64,000 bases of DNA, taken from positions 496,001-560,000 of the forward strand of contig NZ_CABHYG010000004.1 of assembly GCF_902170785.1 (NCBI RefSeq), in the 5' to 3' direction. This DNA is from Yersinia proxima (GTDB lineage Bacteria; Pseudomonadota; Gammaproteobacteria; Enterobacterales; Enterobacteriaceae). Shown here piece after piece: positions 43,218 to 53,644 of the stretch. Position 1 is the stretch's first letter, and every line of letters begins with the position of its first letter. Both the position numbers and the translations under genes were made by a program. The notes below the pieces were generated by a model, which had not been told where the DNA came from, made no database searches, and was given only the letters and a program-made list of their open reading frames with translations.

Positions 43218-44111
43218 ATGGTCCGTAGCTATATTCCGTTAAATTCACTTCGTGCCTTTGAAGCCGCAGCCAGACAGTTAAGTTTTACTAAGGCTGCTAT
43301 CGAATTAAATGTTACCCATGCAGCAATAAGCCAGCAGGTCAAAGCGCTGGAAGAACGCCTCAATTGTCGCCTTTTTATTCGTATTTCACGCGGATTAGTA
43401 TTAACAACAGAAGGTGAAAATTTACTTCCGGTTCTTAATGATTCCTTCGATCGCATAGCTGACACGCTAGACCGTTTTTCCGCTGGCATGATGCGTGAGA
43501 AAGTCAGAGTGGGCGTTGTTGGGACATTTGCGACTGGTTATCTACTGCCGCGCCTGAAAGATTTTCAACATCGTTATCCACATGTGGATGTCTTACTTTC
43601 AACCCACAATAACCGCGTTGATGTCGTGGCTGAAGGGTTGGATTATGCTATTCGTTACGGCAATGGTGCCTGGCATGATACCGAGTCACAATTTTTATGT
43701 GATGCCCCGCTTTCTCCGTTGTGTGCCCCCTCATTTGCGAGCAGTTTATGCCATCCTGGTGACCTGCAAAAATTTACTCTGCTACGTTCCTATCGTCGCG
43801 ATGAGTGGTCAACATGGTTTGCTGCTGCCGGAGGATGCGTACCTTCTCCCTCTCAGCAGATAATGATGTTCGACTCGTCGGTGAGTATGCTGGAAGCCGC
43901 ACAATCAGAAATAGGAATCGCTCTGGCTCCACCGTCAATGTTTACACATCTGTTGCTCAATGAACGCATCATTCAGCCTTTTAGCACCACGATTAGCCTG
44001 GGTGGATATTGGTTAACTCGCTTACAATCCCGCTCAGAAACTGCCGCTATGCGAGATTTTTCACTATGGTTATTAGCTGAGGTGACATCAGAGAAAATAG
44101 AGCCGCAGTGA
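43218..44111 (+). CDS. ampR: LysR-type regulator AmpR
   Basis: This is a 297-residue LysR-family regulator. The N-terminal winged helix reads PLNSLRAFEAAARQLSFTKAAIELNVTHAAISQQVKALEE, close to known AmpR proteins, followed by the RLNCRLFIRISRGLVLTTEGE linker start and an effector domain that senses cell-wall muropeptides versus UDP-MurNAc-pentapeptide. It activates the divergent ampC during beta-lactam exposure. I start at 43218 (MVRSYIPLNSLRAFE), which is the family start, not the longer in-frame ATG at 43188. Confidence 0.94.
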   Translation: MVRSYIPLNSLRAFEAAARQLSFTKAAIELNVTHAAISQQVKALEERLNCRLFIRISRGLVLTTEGENLLPVLNDSFDRIADTLDRFSAGMMREKVRVGVVGTFATGYLLPRLKDFQHRYPHVDVLLSTHNNRVDVVAEGLDYAIRYGNGAWHDTESQFLCDAPLSPLCAPSFASSLCHPGDLQKFTLLRSYRRDEWSTWFAAAGGCVPSPSQQIMMFDSSVSMLEAAQSEIGIALAPPSMFTHLLLNERIIQPFSTTISLGGYWLTRLQSRSETAAMRDFSLWLLAEVTSEKIEPQ

Positions 44112-44227
44112 CAGTCTGACTATCCTTTAATGTGATAAAAAGTGTAAAATAGATGAATATAGATACAGTAATCTGTAATTTGTCACTTTTTTATATTTAT
44201 TAATTTTAATTTCAAGAGGTTAGAGAG

Positions 44228-44566
44228 ATGGGTTTACCAAACTGTCCAAAATGCAATTCTGAGTATACATGGCAGGAAGGGGAAAAACTGAATTGCCCAG
44301 AATGCGGTAATGAGTGGTCAGAAAATGGCGATTCTGCCACTGCCGATGAGGGTCTGGTAGTACGTGATGCCAATGGCAATTTGCTGGCCGACGGTGACGC
44401 GGTGACCGTTGTTAAAGATCTGAAAGTTAAAGGTAGCTCTTCAACCCTGAAAATTGGGACTAAAGTGAAAAGCATCCGCCTGGTTGAAGGTGACCACAAC
44501 ATCGATTGCAAAATTGATGGCTTTGGCCCGATGAAACTAAAATCTGAGTTTGTGAAGAAAAGCTGA
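44228..44566 (+). CDS. yjdM: zinc-ribbon protein YjdM (PhnA family)
   Basis: This 112-residue protein has an N-terminal zinc ribbon (CPKC...CPEC, residues 6-26) and a C-terminal KOW/SH3-like domain ending [25 protein letters not shown], nearly identical to E. coli YjdM. Although once named phnA, E. coli YjdM is not known to cleave phosphonates, and its role is unclear. It stands alone with GAGG/AGAG ribosome sites and its own terminator. Confidence 0.95.
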   Translation: MGLPNCPKCNSEYTWQEGEKLNCPECGNEWSENGDSATADEGLVVRDANGNLLADGDAVTVVKDLKVKGSSSTLKIGTKVKSIRLVEGDHNIDCKIDGFGPMKLKSEFVKKS

Positions 44567-44576
44567 TAGCTCGGTT

Positions 44577-44618
44577 CCCCTTGCTCACCATCGTGCTACG
44601 GCGCAAGGGGATTATTTA
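44577..44618 (+). terminator. terminator after yjdM
   Basis: CCCCTTGC and GCAAGGGG form a perfect eight-base stem around an 18-base loop, beginning nine bases after the yjdM stop and followed by ATTATTTATA. The T-run is modest. Confidence 0.7.
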
Positions 44619-44750
44619 TAGCTGCATCCCCTATCCTGTCTCTGTCCATAAAAATATCCCACCACTCCCTCTGGCCGCTCAGAAATCACTGCCATTGTGA
44701 CTTTCCTCCTCTATCTTTCCATCCACTACTTTGTCGAAAAAACTAATTTA

Positions 44751-44831
44751 GATATATCTTTTTCACATCCCCTCTTGCTAATTTCGATATATCGATCTAG
44801 ATTAGATATATCGAAACGTTTTCGATATATC
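44751..44831. promoter_or_regulatory. four-copy GATATATC operator array upstream of the PadR gene
   Basis: The octamer GATATATC occurs at 44751, 44786, 44805 and 44824, usually as TCGATATATCGA or TAGATATATCGA. Spacings are 35, 19 and 19 bases. The last copy ends 15 bases before the start codon and overlaps the ribosome site region. The palindromic core and the even spacing mark a multi-site operator, probably for the PadR protein itself. Confidence 0.8.
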
Positions 44832-44846
44832 TAAAGGAGATTTATT

Positions 44847-45506
44847 ATGTTTGGTTTTTCAAAACGTGGTCATCGTTGTGGTGAAGAACACCACGAAGGG
44901 CAACGCCATTGTGGTGACAGAATGCATCGCGGCGGTCGCCATCATATGGCAGCTGAAGCAATCGAAACCGCAAGAGGCGGCAGACGTGGGCGCGGTGAAA
45001 AAATGCATCGCTTGTTTGAACATGGCGATTTGCGGGTTGTTCTGCTGGCATTGCTTGATAAAAAGCCCAGCCATGGCTATGAACTGATTAAAGCTATCGA
45101 AGAGGCATCTTCAGGCTTATATGTACCTAGCCCAGGTGTTATCTATCCAACACTGACATTGCTAGAAGAACAGGATTTTGTTACTCCAGTAGCCACTGGT
45201 AATGGCCGTAAAAGCTACCAAATTACCGATGCTGGCAAAGCTGAATTACAGCAAAACCAACCGATGGTTGATGCTATTTTTGCTCGATTGGCACAAGTAA
45301 ATCGCCGTCCTGAAGGCAATATGGCTGAGGGTATTTCTGATGCAATGCACCGTTTACGTCATATTCTACGTAGCAGCATGATGCGTTCAGATGTTACACC
45401 AGAGCAGGTTGAGCATATTAATACAGCATTGCTGACCGCCGTAGAATCCATTGAAAAAGCGCTAGAACCCAAGGCGACAGAAACTAATGAACTGGAGAAA
45501 AGCTAA
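44847..45506 (+). CDS. PadR-family regulator with His-rich N terminus (YqjI-like)
   Basis: This 219-residue protein has an N-terminal metal-binding-like segment of about 50 residues packed with His, Cys, Arg and Gly (HRCGEEHHEGQRHCGDRMHRGG), then a PadR winged-helix domain (HGYELIKAIEEASSGLYVPSPGVIYPTLTLLEEQDF) and a helical C-terminal dimerisation region. E. coli YqjI has the same plan and is a nickel-sensitive repressor with an iron-homeostasis link. This protein may therefore sense metal and repress its own promoter. AAAGGAGA precedes the start. It overlaps the next gene by one base. Confidence 0.85.
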   Translation: MFGFSKRGHRCGEEHHEGQRHCGDRMHRGGRHHMAAEAIETARGGRRGRGEKMHRLFEHGDLRVVLLALLDKKPSHGYELIKAIEEASSGLYVPSPGVIYPTLTLLEEQDFVTPVATGNGRKSYQITDAGKAELQQNQPMVDAIFARLAQVNRRPEGNMAEGISDAMHRLRHILRSSMMRSDVTPEQVEHINTALLTAVESIEKALEPKATETNELEKS

Positions 45507-45817
45507 TGTCGGGATATCGTTATCGAATCACCATTGAGCCATTGACGGATCGCAAAGGCGAGCCTCTGGATAAAGCGCCAGTGACATTCGAAGCCGAGAA
45601 TCATGATGAGATCCTCGGCATCATCGAACGGCTACAGGCGCGTGAAGATCTGGATTTTGGTAAAGAAAAAACAGCAGCATTTGCACTAGGTCTGAAACTG
45701 TTTTCAGAAACTATGATGGAGCATCGCAAGCATCCGGTATTTGCCCCATTGCGAACTGCATTTATGGATTTTATGACTAACTTGAAGAAAGGCTCGACAC
45801 GCGATCGTGGCGAGTGA
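45506..45817 (+). CDS. DUF3861-type protein co-transcribed with the PadR gene
   Basis: This 103-residue protein starts in a TAATG overlap with the PadR gene. The opening GYRYRITIEPLTDRKGEPLDKAPVTFEAENHDEI resembles the DUF3861 family, whose function is unknown to me. The C-terminal half is helical (ALGLKLFSETMMEHRKHPVFAPLRTAFMDF). It may act with the regulator in metal response, by operon association only. A strong terminator lies 50 bases downstream. Confidence 0.75.
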   Translation: MSGYRYRITIEPLTDRKGEPLDKAPVTFEAENHDEILGIIERLQAREDLDFGKEKTAAFALGLKLFSETMMEHRKHPVFAPLRTAFMDFMTNLKKGSTRDRGE

Positions 45818-45866
45818 AACATCATAAATTTAAAATAAAAATACAGCGATATCCGAATACTATTCG

Positions 45867-45902
45867 TCGCCGGGAACATCAGCCATAGCCCATTCCCGGC
45901 GA
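45867..45902. terminator. bidirectional terminator between the PadR operon and ascB
   Basis: TCGCCGGGAA and TTCCCGGCGA form a perfect ten-base stem with a 16-base loop between two convergent transcription units. ATTATTTA follows on the plus side and a mixed sequence on the minus side. Confidence 0.75.
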
Positions 45903-45907
45903 ATTAT

Positions 45908-47338
<1,431 letters not shown>

Positions 47339-47353
47339 TCAATACCTCTTTAT

Positions 47354-48811
47354 TTAGTTAATTTTCACTGCACTATGTGAAACAGTTGAAGCAGGAGAAT
47401 CGGCACGGCTATCCGCACTATCTTCGACAGGGATATCTTCAAATCCCAGTAAGAGTGTTGTGACGAAAGAAATGACTATTGCCAGAATCATGACGCCAAA
47501 TACCCATACAATACTCATTGGATTGGCCGGATCGAAGAACTGAACACTGGTGAATAACCCAGGTGAGGCCATGGAATGGCTGGCTAACCCACCGATTCCC
47601 GCCACGGCACCACAGATAAACCCACTGATAAGGCTAGCAATTAATGGGCGTTTGAGTCGCAATGCCACCCCATAAAGTGCCGGTTCAGAGATACCCGCTA
47701 CAATAGCGGAAGCCGCAGCAGCCAACGCCGTTTGGCGTAATTCCGGGTTTTTGGTACGCCAGGCAACCGCCAGAGATGAACCGCCCAATGAAAGGTTGGC
47801 ACCAATTTCTGATGGCATCACCATGCCCTCTTTGCCCGTTTCGGCAATGGTCTGGATGATGGTTGGCGTAAAGACACGGTGCATACCCGTCATAACCAAT
47901 AATGGCCAAAGTGCTCCCATAATTGCCACGGAGAGCCAGCCCAGATAATCATGAACGGTATACACCAAAGAGGAAATACCGCTGCCAATCCAGATCCCCA
48001 GTGGCCCAATAAACATGATGGCAATAGGGGCTGAAATCAGCACGATCAGCATCGGTTTAAGGAAGTTTTTCGTCACCGCCGGTGTAATACGGTCAACCCA
48101 GCGCTCAATATAAGACAACAGCCAGGTCATACAGAGTGCCGGGATCACCGTATAGGTGTACTTCACCGCCGTAACGGATACCCCCATAAATTCAACATGT
48201 TGGCCTTGCGCAGCTTTTGCCATTAAATCAATAAACGCCGGATGAACCAACACCCCGGCAATGGCGATAGCCAGCGACATATTGGTTTTGAATTTTATCG
48301 CCGCAGAAGCCGCCACCATGACTGGCAGGAAGAAGAAAGCGCCGTCGCCAATCACATTAAGAATAATGAGCGTTGATGAGCCTTTCTCAAAAATGCCGGT
48401 CATATCCAGTATCATTGCCAGCAGTTTTACCATCGAACCACCGATGATAGCGGGAATCAACGGTGACATGGTGCCAATCAATGCATCCAGTATCCCTGCC
48501 CCGATCCGCTTTAAGGTGATTTTGTTTTTCTGGGGTAATGCGTTTGCCAGCAATGTACCTTCAGGCAACAATTTGAGCACTTCAGCAAAGGCATAACTCA
48601 CATTATTGCCAATGATAACCTGGCACTGATTTTCACTGTGTACCACACCCAACACACCGGTGATGGCTTTTAATTTTGCCAAATCGACCACAGTCTTATC
48701 ATTGAGTACAAAGCGTAAGCGTGTCATGCAGTGGGTCACGGCCCCAATATTATTGGCCCCACCAATGGCATCGACTATCTGTTGCGATACTGCGGCATAA
48801 TTTTTTGACAT
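47354..48811 (-). CDS. ascF: PTS beta-glucoside EIIBC component AscF
   Basis: This is a 485-residue PTS permease. The N-terminal EIIB domain has the phosphorylated cysteine in VTHCMTRLRFVLND; the EIIC domain follows with GTMSPLIPAIIGGSMVKLL and a hydrophilic MTGMHRVFTPTIIQTIAETGKEGMVMPSEIGAN loop, nearly identical to E. coli AscF. No EIIA domain is present, so EIIA comes from elsewhere. I start at 48811 (MSKNYAAVSQQ), since an ATG three codons earlier has a weaker ribosome site. Confidence 0.94.
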   Translation of the reverse strand: MSKNYAAVSQQIVDAIGGANNIGAVTHCMTRLRFVLNDKTVVDLAKLKAITGVLGVVHSENQCQVIIGNNVSYAFAEVLKLLPEGTLLANALPQKNKITLKRIGAGILDALIGTMSPLIPAIIGGSMVKLLAMILDMTGIFEKGSSTLIILNVIGDGAFFFLPVMVAASAAIKFKTNMSLAIAIAGVLVHPAFIDLMAKAAQGQHVEFMGVSVTAVKYTYTVIPALCMTWLLSYIERWVDRITPAVTKNFLKPMLIVLISAPIAIMFIGPLGIWIGSGISSLVYTVHDYLGWLSVAIMGALWPLLVMTGMHRVFTPTIIQTIAETGKEGMVMPSEIGANLSLGGSSLAVAWRTKNPELRQTALAAAASAIVAGISEPALYGVALRLKRPLIASLISGFICGAVAGIGGLASHSMASPGLFTSVQFFDPANPMSIVWVFGVMILAIVISFVTTLLLGFEDIPVEDSADSRADSPASTVSHSAVKIN

Positions 48812-48820
48812 GAGTAACAA

Positions 48821-49154
48821 CTCCCCGTAATGGCGCGCACTGAGCTAAGTGTCCCTTCTGCACTGAGGGTGTCCCCTCATCGCCACGAACTCACAATTAG
48901 CCATCAAATTCATATAGTTATAAATTATTCACTGACCGGAAAGATCTTATCTATGAACATTCTCAGATAAATAGGTAACCGGTTCCACATGAGAGTCTTA
49001 AAATATGAGATAGAATTCAATAGATCGCTTTATTCAATTTTCATTCTGTGATGATGATCGACATCGAGAGGGAATTTATTCTGCCCGGCAACCTGCTTCT
49101 CGGCGGCGGTAACGTGTAGAATAGTAATAATTTTCAACGTGTCAGGAAGAGCCT
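48821..49154. promoter_or_regulatory. ascF-ascG divergent control region with AscG operator
   Basis: The palindrome TGGAACCGGTTACC at 48974-48987 (minus reading) has the AACCGGTT core of the E. coli AscG operator (TGAAACCGGTTTCA). It lies midway between the divergent ascFB and ascG genes. The remaining sequence is AT-rich without a gene. A second partial copy is not evident. Confidence 0.6.
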
Positions 49155-50186
49155 ATGTCTACAATGCAAGAAGTGGCAAAGAAAGCCGGTGTTTCAAAAG
49201 CCACTGTTTCGCGTGTTTTGTCGGGCAAAGGCTATGTCAGTGATGCAACTAAAGAAAGTGTCTTTAAAGCCATTGAAGAGACTGGATATCGACCAAATTT
49301 ACTGGCGAGAAATCTGGCGACCAATAAATCTGAATGCATCGGATTGGTGGTCACCAATACCCTGTATAACGGCAGCTACTTTAATGAAATTCTGTCTCAA
49401 GCTGCGCAAAAATTAGAAAAAAATGGTCGTCAGTTAGTTCTGGTTGATGGGAAACACAGTGCTGAAGAGGAACAAGAGGCTATTCAGTTCCTGCTAGACT
49501 TACGCTGTGATGCAATAATAATTTATCCTCGGTTTTTAACTGTTGATGCCATGGATCTTATTATTGATCAATATAAGCAGCCAATTATGGTGGTGAACAG
49601 AAAGCTGCGTAAAAATCATAGTCATTGTATTTTCTGCGATCATAAAGGTTCCAGCTATAATGCGACTAAATATCTTATTGAACAGGGTCATCGCGATATT
49701 GCCTTTATTACCGGTTCTCTTGATTCACCTACCGCGATTGAGCGACTTTCTGGATATAAGGCAGCATTAGCCGCATTTTCGCTGCCCGTTCAGGACAAAC
49801 TTATTACGCAAGGTAGATGGACGCCTGCAAGTGGTGCCACTGCAGTTGAGTCTTTATTAGCCAGCCAGTTACCCTTTAGCGCAATTATTGCCAGTAACGA
49901 TGATATGGCCATTGGGGCGATGAAAAAATTAAACGAATCCGGATTAAAAGTCCCAGAAGATGTTTCCATCATCGGGTTTGATAATATTCCTATCGCGCCT
50001 TTCCTGCTACCGCCATTATCCAGTCTCAAAGATCCTGTCAGTGGCATGATAAATGAAGTTATTAATAGGTTAATATCCATGCTAGATGGCGGCTATCTAT
50101 CAAATGAAAATATATTTCAATCTGAATTGTTCATCAGAGATTCAGTCGGCAAAGGGCCTTTCTTTGCAGAAAATAAGGTCAAATAG
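49155..50186 (+). CDS. ascG: LacI-family repressor AscG
   Basis: This 343-residue protein has the LacI helix-turn-helix (TMQEVAKKAGVSKATVSRVLSGKGYV) and hinge (RPNLLARNLATNKS) at the N terminus, then a periplasmic-binding-protein-like sugar domain. It is close to E. coli AscG throughout, for example HSAEEEQEAIQFLLDLRCDAI and PASGATAVESLL. It represses the divergent ascFB operon through the CCGG-containing operator. AGGAAGAG precedes the ATG. Confidence 0.93.
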   Translation: MSTMQEVAKKAGVSKATVSRVLSGKGYVSDATKESVFKAIEETGYRPNLLARNLATNKSECIGLVVTNTLYNGSYFNEILSQAAQKLEKNGRQLVLVDGKHSAEEEQEAIQFLLDLRCDAIIIYPRFLTVDAMDLIIDQYKQPIMVVNRKLRKNHSHCIFCDHKGSSYNATKYLIEQGHRDIAFITGSLDSPTAIERLSGYKAALAAFSLPVQDKLITQGRWTPASGATAVESLLASQLPFSAIIASNDDMAIGAMKKLNESGLKVPEDVSIIGFDNIPIAPFLLPPLSSLKDPVSGMINEVINRLISMLDGGYLSNENIFQSELFIRDSVGKGPFFAENKVK

Positions 50187-50214
50187 CCTTATCTTTTATA
50201 ATTTCGATATTAAA

Positions 50215-50234
50215 AAAGGAGCCAAGGCTCCTTT
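50215..50234. terminator. bidirectional terminator between ascG and yceI
   Basis: AAAGGAGC-caag-GCTCCTTT is a perfect eight-base stem with a tetraloop between two convergent genes, with A residues on the left and TTTC on the right. It serves both transcripts. Confidence 0.8.
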
Positions 50235-50252
50235 CAGATAGAACAACACAGG

Positions 50253-50831
50253 TTATTTAGCTCGAACACCTTCGACAGACAGAATCAATTCAACTTCCTG
50301 TGATGCCGGGCCTAAATCAGTGGTGATATTAAAGTCTTTCAGCTTAATATTACCATTAGCTTCAAAACCAGCACGATAGCCACCCCACGGGTCATTACCC
50401 TGGCCAGTCAGCTTACTTTCCAGGGTCACTGGCTTAGTCACGCCATTTAATGTCAGGTTACCGACTACAGTATAACCTTCGGCATTTTTCTTCACTTCAG
50501 TCGACTCAAATGTCGCTTGTGGGAATTTACTGACGTTCAGGAATTCTTTGCTGCGCAGATGTTTATCACGTTCAGCATGATTGGTATCAACACTGTTAGT
50601 ATTAATCACTACATTCACTTTATCAGCTGCAGGATTCTTTTCATCAAAAGTGAAAGAACCATCGAAATCATTAAAACTGCCATATAACCAGCTATAACCT
50701 AAGTGTTTAATCCGGAATTCGATAAAGGCGTGTTGACCTTCTTTATCAATTTTATATTCGGCGGCTACGGCACTACCAGCGGTAAACATCAGTGCGCCTA
50801 CAGTCAGGCCCAATAGGGTCTTATTAAACAT
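50253..50831 (-). CDS. yceI: periplasmic YceI-family protein
   Basis: This 192-residue protein of the YceI lipocalin-like family binds isoprenoid lipids in known relatives. The signal peptide is [23 protein letters not shown], and the body carries [44 protein letters not shown] and [13 protein letters not shown]. In E. coli it is a secreted base- or osmotic-stress-linked protein of unclear role. I start at 50831; the longer frame overlaps yceJ. The pair yceJ-yceI is conserved. Confidence 0.95.
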   Translation of the reverse strand: MFNKTLLGLTVGALMFTAGSAVAAEYKIDKEGQHAFIEFRIKHLGYSWLYGSFNDFDGSFTFDEKNPAADKVNVVINTNSVDTNHAERDKHLRSKEFLNVSKFPQATFESTEVKKNAEGYTVVGNLTLNGVTKPVTLESKLTGQGNDPWGGYRAGFEANGNIKLKDFNITTDLGPASQEVELILSVEGVRAK

Positions 50832-50856
50832 ACTTAATTCTCCATAATACAGTTGG

Positions 50857-51411
50857 TTAATCGGTGCTACGTCCCAGCATCCGTTTAAGGGTAATATCAC
50901 CATCAATAAAATGGTGTTTAATTGCGGCCAGCCCATGTAATAGTGAAAGCACCACTACGGCCCAAGCCAGATAAAGATGCACAGTACCCGCAGTATCAGC
51001 CTGATCAGGTAAACTCGTTAATGTTGCAGGAACAGCAAACCAACCAAATACAGAGATCGGTTGCCCATCAGCCGTCGAGATCAAATAACCGCTGAACATA
51101 ATACAAAATAAGACAATATATAAAAACAGATGTGCCAATACTGCACTAATGCGAGTGAACCGGCTATAACTGGATAAAGGCTTTGGTGGCGGAGAAATAA
51201 AACGCCAAATAACCCGGAATAACATCACAGCAAAAAGTATACAACCGATGCTTTTATGTATTTCAGGTGCCTGATGATACCAGCCATCATAGTAGCCTAA
51301 AGTCACCATCCATAAACCCAGAGCAAACAGTGCATATACTGTCAATGCCACCAGCCAGTGGATACTAATAGTGATACGGCCAAACTGTTCCCTGGTATTT
51401 TTCCAAAGCAT
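50857..51411 (-). CDS. yceJ: cytochrome b561 YceJ
   Basis: This is a 184-residue, four-helix di-haem cytochrome b561 with haem-ligand histidines in [28 protein letters not shown] and [28 protein letters not shown]. Such proteins move electrons across or within the inner membrane. It lies 26 bases upstream of yceI, in one operon. Length and motifs agree with E. coli YceJ (188). Confidence 0.94.
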   Translation of the reverse strand: MLWKNTREQFGRITISIHWLVALTVYALFALGLWMVTLGYYDGWYHQAPEIHKSIGCILFAVMLFRVIWRFISPPPKPLSSYSRFTRISAVLAHLFLYIVLFCIMFSGYLISTADGQPISVFGWFAVPATLTSLPDQADTAGTVHLYLAWAVVVLSLLHGLAAIKHHFIDGDITLKRMLGRSTD

Positions 51412-51705
51412 AATGATTCCCTTTTGCTTAACTTATAGAACAATAGTCAAACATTATGAAACATAAAATCAACTCTTATTTGATATAAGATATATTTCCG
51501 CAACAGCAATCAGATATTTTGCAGAAGTTTATAATTTCTCGGTCAATATAACTGTCGGACTTTACTTAACCTGACATAACCTCCCTGCCGTCACAGTTCC
51601 CCCAGTGCCGACTATCATCCTTCATATCGAGATATTGACATTAGAGTAGCTCGAAGCCATATATTTACTGTTCACGATCAAAAGCTGATTCAAGGACACA
51701 TTAAC
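51412..51705. other. yceJ / esterase divergent intergenic region
   Basis: This 294-base gap has no supported gene. It should contain the yceJI promoter on the left and that of the esterase on the right. AT-rich stretches near 51470-51560 are promoter-like, but no convincing boxes, operators or repeats were fixed. Confidence 0.4.
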
Positions 51706-52719
51706 ATGTACAAATTGCCGTATAAAAAAGCGCTGCTTACCTTGGTCTGTCTCAGTATATTTCCACTATTCGGTGCCAATGCTGATATAAAAATGCCCTC
51801 CGATTGGCATGGCAAAAAGATTGAAGGCCCGCCACAAGGTGCCAATGGCTGCGGTGAAGCACCAGATATATCGCGTATTACCCATAAATATTTGGATGTT
51901 CCTTACGCCTCAGTCTCCGATGCGCAAAAAATGGATATCTTCCTACCCGAACAATGGCAACTCAAGTACCCCGTTATCATCAATGTACACGGTGGTGCAT
52001 TCTTTGGTTGTGACAAAATGGATAATCAGCTCGTCCCGGCACTTTACGGGCTGGAAAAAGGGTATGCGGTGGTGAATATCAATTACCGACTCAGTCCGGA
52101 AGCTGCATGGCCAGCACAGATAAATGACGTAAAAGCCGCCATCAAATTCGTCCGAGCTAATGCTAAAAAATACAATTTCGACCCCGATAATATTGTTTTA
52201 ATGGGCGGTTCTGCAGGTGGAAACCTGGTGGCATTAGCCGGAGTCTCAGCAGATGTGAAATCTTTAGAAGATCCGGCATTGGGCTACCCTGACGTTTCGA
52301 CTAAAGTTCAGGCGGTTATTGCCTGGTATCCCCCAATTAATTTCCTGAAGATGGATGAGCAATGGAAGCAAATAGGTATCGATGGACAAAAACATTCAAC
52401 AGCAGATTCTTTTGAATCTTTCCTGATGAGAAAACAGATCTCACAGGTGCCACAAGATATTATGGACACCACGAATCCTGAAAAATATATTACCAAAGAT
52501 GCACCGCCATTTTTGATTCAGCATGGTTATAAAGATTCAGTTATTCCACGACTGCAAAGCCAAGAGTTTGCCGATAAGTTGGCTCAAGCAATTGGGGGAG
52601 ATAATGTGGAATACAACCTATTAATGGAATCTGATCATGCTGAAGATAAGTATTTCCATACACGGAACAATCTTGAGCGAAACTATGAATTTCTGTCTCG
52701 TCATTTAAATCTTAAATAA
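51706..52719 (+). CDS. secreted alpha/beta hydrolase (carboxylesterase/BD-FAE type)
   Basis: This 337-residue enzyme has a signal peptide (MYKLPYKKALLTLVCLSIFPLFGANA). The oxyanion-hole motif NVHGGAFFG, the nucleophile elbow GGSAGGNLVALA, an acid in HGYKDSVIP and a C-terminal ESDHAEDKYF histidine make up a complete catalytic set of the HGG-type esterase family. It probably cleaves an ester substrate in the periplasm or outside the cell; the substrate is unknown. It is followed by a MerR regulator on the same strand after a hairpin, which may or may not control it. AAGGACA precedes the start. Confidence 0.85.
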   Translation: MYKLPYKKALLTLVCLSIFPLFGANADIKMPSDWHGKKIEGPPQGANGCGEAPDISRITHKYLDVPYASVSDAQKMDIFLPEQWQLKYPVIINVHGGAFFGCDKMDNQLVPALYGLEKGYAVVNINYRLSPEAAWPAQINDVKAAIKFVRANAKKYNFDPDNIVLMGGSAGGNLVALAGVSADVKSLEDPALGYPDVSTKVQAVIAWYPPINFLKMDEQWKQIGIDGQKHSTADSFESFLMRKQISQVPQDIMDTTNPEKYITKDAPPFLIQHGYKDSVIPRLQSQEFADKLAQAIGGDNVEYNLLMESDHAEDKYFHTRNNLERNYEFLSRHLNLK

Positions 52720-52730
52720 CAATAATTCTG

Positions 52731-52755
52731 AGGCTCTTATTGCAAATAAGAGCCT
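52731..52755 (+). terminator. hairpin after the esterase gene
   Basis: AGGCTCTTATT-gca-AATAAGAGCCT is a perfect 11-base inverted repeat 12 bases after the stop codon. Only ATTAAG follows, so it is a weak intrinsic terminator or mRNA 3' stabiliser separating the esterase from the MerR gene. Confidence 0.65.
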
Positions 52756-52809
52756 ATTAAGAAATACCTTTTGCGATTATCATTAATCGTTGATAAGAAG
52801 GAGATACTA

Positions 52810-53604
52810 ATGAATTACACCATAAAAAAGTTTCAGGAAATAACGCGGATCTCTTCTCATAATCTACGGTATTTCGATAAAATTGGCCTATTGGTTCCCA
52901 AAAGGGATGCTAATGGATACAGATTATATTCACATGCTCAGATATCCCAGGCTCATATGATCGAAATCTTGCAGGAGGCCAGGATGCCTAATGCCGAGAT
53001 CAAGGCAGTTTTATCCGATTACTCGTCGTCTGAAAGCATAGATAAAATAAAAAAGGCGCATTCTGAACTCCTGGCGTACCAAGAAAAACTGGCTCAGGCA
53101 AGCCACTTTTTACAGAAGCATATCCAGTGCTTAGATGCCATATCAACGACCAAAGAAAATATAAACACCCCATTTATTGAAGATCGAGCCAAAGTTGAAG
53201 TCGGTATATTGCAACTTCAAACAGGTAATATTTTAGATTTCTTTAAAAAAATAGGTGATATGACCGAAGACTATTCGTGGTATCTAACATCCAATTATGG
53301 TTTTCTATTAAAAAGTAGTGACATTAAACCCGATAACTATCCACTTGCCACCCTATTTTGCGATCACCCAGCCATTATTCGTCAATCACCTTACACTCTG
53401 CACGCGGGAAAGTTTGTCAGCATGTGTTGTGCCGGAAGTCTTGAGAACAACGTGAATGTGATGAAATTAAAGCAATATGCCCAGGATTGCGGTTACCGAC
53501 TCACTGGCGATATTATTATCGAGAATATCAGCGGCCCGGTAATAGAAAAGAAAAAGAGTGATTTTCTCATCAAAATAATGGTAGCTATTCAGTCAGATAA
53601 ATAG
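52810..53604 (+). CDS. MerR-family regulator with C-terminal effector domain
   Basis: This is a 264-residue protein. The N-terminal winged helix YTIKKFQEITRISSHNLRYFDKIGLLVPKRDANGYRLYS is MerR-like, followed by a long dimerisation helix with heptad hydrophobics (residues about 75-115) and a C-terminal domain resembling GyrI-like small-molecule-binding regions (YAQDCGYRLTGDIIIENISGPV). It may sense a drug or organic compound. I start at 52810, seven bases after AAGGAG. Its target is unknown; the esterase upstream is a candidate by proximity. Confidence 0.8.
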   Translation: MNYTIKKFQEITRISSHNLRYFDKIGLLVPKRDANGYRLYSHAQISQAHMIEILQEARMPNAEIKAVLSDYSSSESIDKIKKAHSELLAYQEKLAQASHFLQKHIQCLDAISTTKENINTPFIEDRAKVEVGILQLQTGNILDFFKKIGDMTEDYSWYLTSNYGFLLKSSDIKPDNYPLATLFCDHPAIIRQSPYTLHAGKFVSMCCAGSLENNVNVMKLKQYAQDCGYRLTGDIIIENISGPVIEKKKSDFLIKIMVAIQSDK

Positions 53605-53644
53605 CCACCACTCTTACGCAAGTGATCGTTTGCTGAAATGGCTT

